Part shown: positions 16,006 through 16,011 of the stretch, piece by piece | Position numbering within the stretch: the first letter of the stretch is position 1 | How the letters are laid out: every line of letters begins with the position of its first letter | Source: Ideonella sp. | Lineage (GTDB): Bacteria; Pseudomonadota; Gammaproteobacteria; Burkholderiales; Burkholderiaceae_C | DNA: 16,011 nt | Assembly (NCBI RefSeq): GCF_016702655.1 | Contig: NZ_JADJDO010000010.1 | Coordinates: 1 to 16,011, forward strand | Reading direction: 5' to 3' | Program-made: the position numbers and the translations under genes | The notes under the pieces: generated by a model | Database searches by the model: none | What the model saw: the letters and a program-made list of their open reading frames with translations, nothing else | Told to the model about the DNA's origin: nothing

Positions 16006-16011
16006 GGATGC

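Overview
The window is GC-rich and comes from a bacterium that is most likely a betaproteobacterium. Rhodocyclales and relatives fit best, judging by the phasin, the DUF3379-type anti-sigma factor, the HrpA with DUF3418 tail and the kdsD-lptC-lptA cluster. No rRNA or tRNA marker is present to settle the taxonomy. Reading frames are broken throughout, mildly on the left and severely from about 9,350 onward. Intact protein motifs reappear across two or three frames within single genes. The breaks sit mostly at short homopolymers, so I read them as consensus or sequencing errors rather than as true pseudogenes.

Left block (1-2750, minus strand): a bufferin-type copper-stress locus. An ECF sigma factor overlaps its zinc-binding anti-sigma factor by ATGA, and a terminator follows. 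Next comes bufA1 (DUF2282, four-cysteine secreted peptide), then bufB (DUF692 multinuclear iron oxidase) and the start of bufC (DUF2063), which runs off the left edge. The sigma gene and bufA1 are each preceded by the same promoter-like pair, TGTAAG-N17-GGTCT. This suggests that the sigma factor drives itself and the peptide operon.

Middle block (2760-8466, plus strand): crcB (fluoride channel) overlaps hrpA (DEAH RNA helicase). A 69-bp intergenic palindrome follows, then an EI24 membrane protein overlapping a MoCF/CinA-like molybdopterin-binding protein.

Right-centre block (8465-10993): a phasin gene (minus strand) has its own terminator, a near-consensus sigma-70 promoter and a repeated 12-mer flanking that promoter. 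An EamA-family exporter (plus) then converges on an enoyl-CoA hydratase (minus).

Right block (11025-15964): the lipopolysaccharide genes kdsD, lptC and lptA (minus) are divergent from a KefC-type CPA2 cation/proton antiporter (plus). They are followed by terminator-like hairpins and a type IV prepilin-like gene (minus), whose 5' leader forms a strong inverted repeat at the right edge. kdsC and lptB, normally part of the lpt cluster, are not found where expected.
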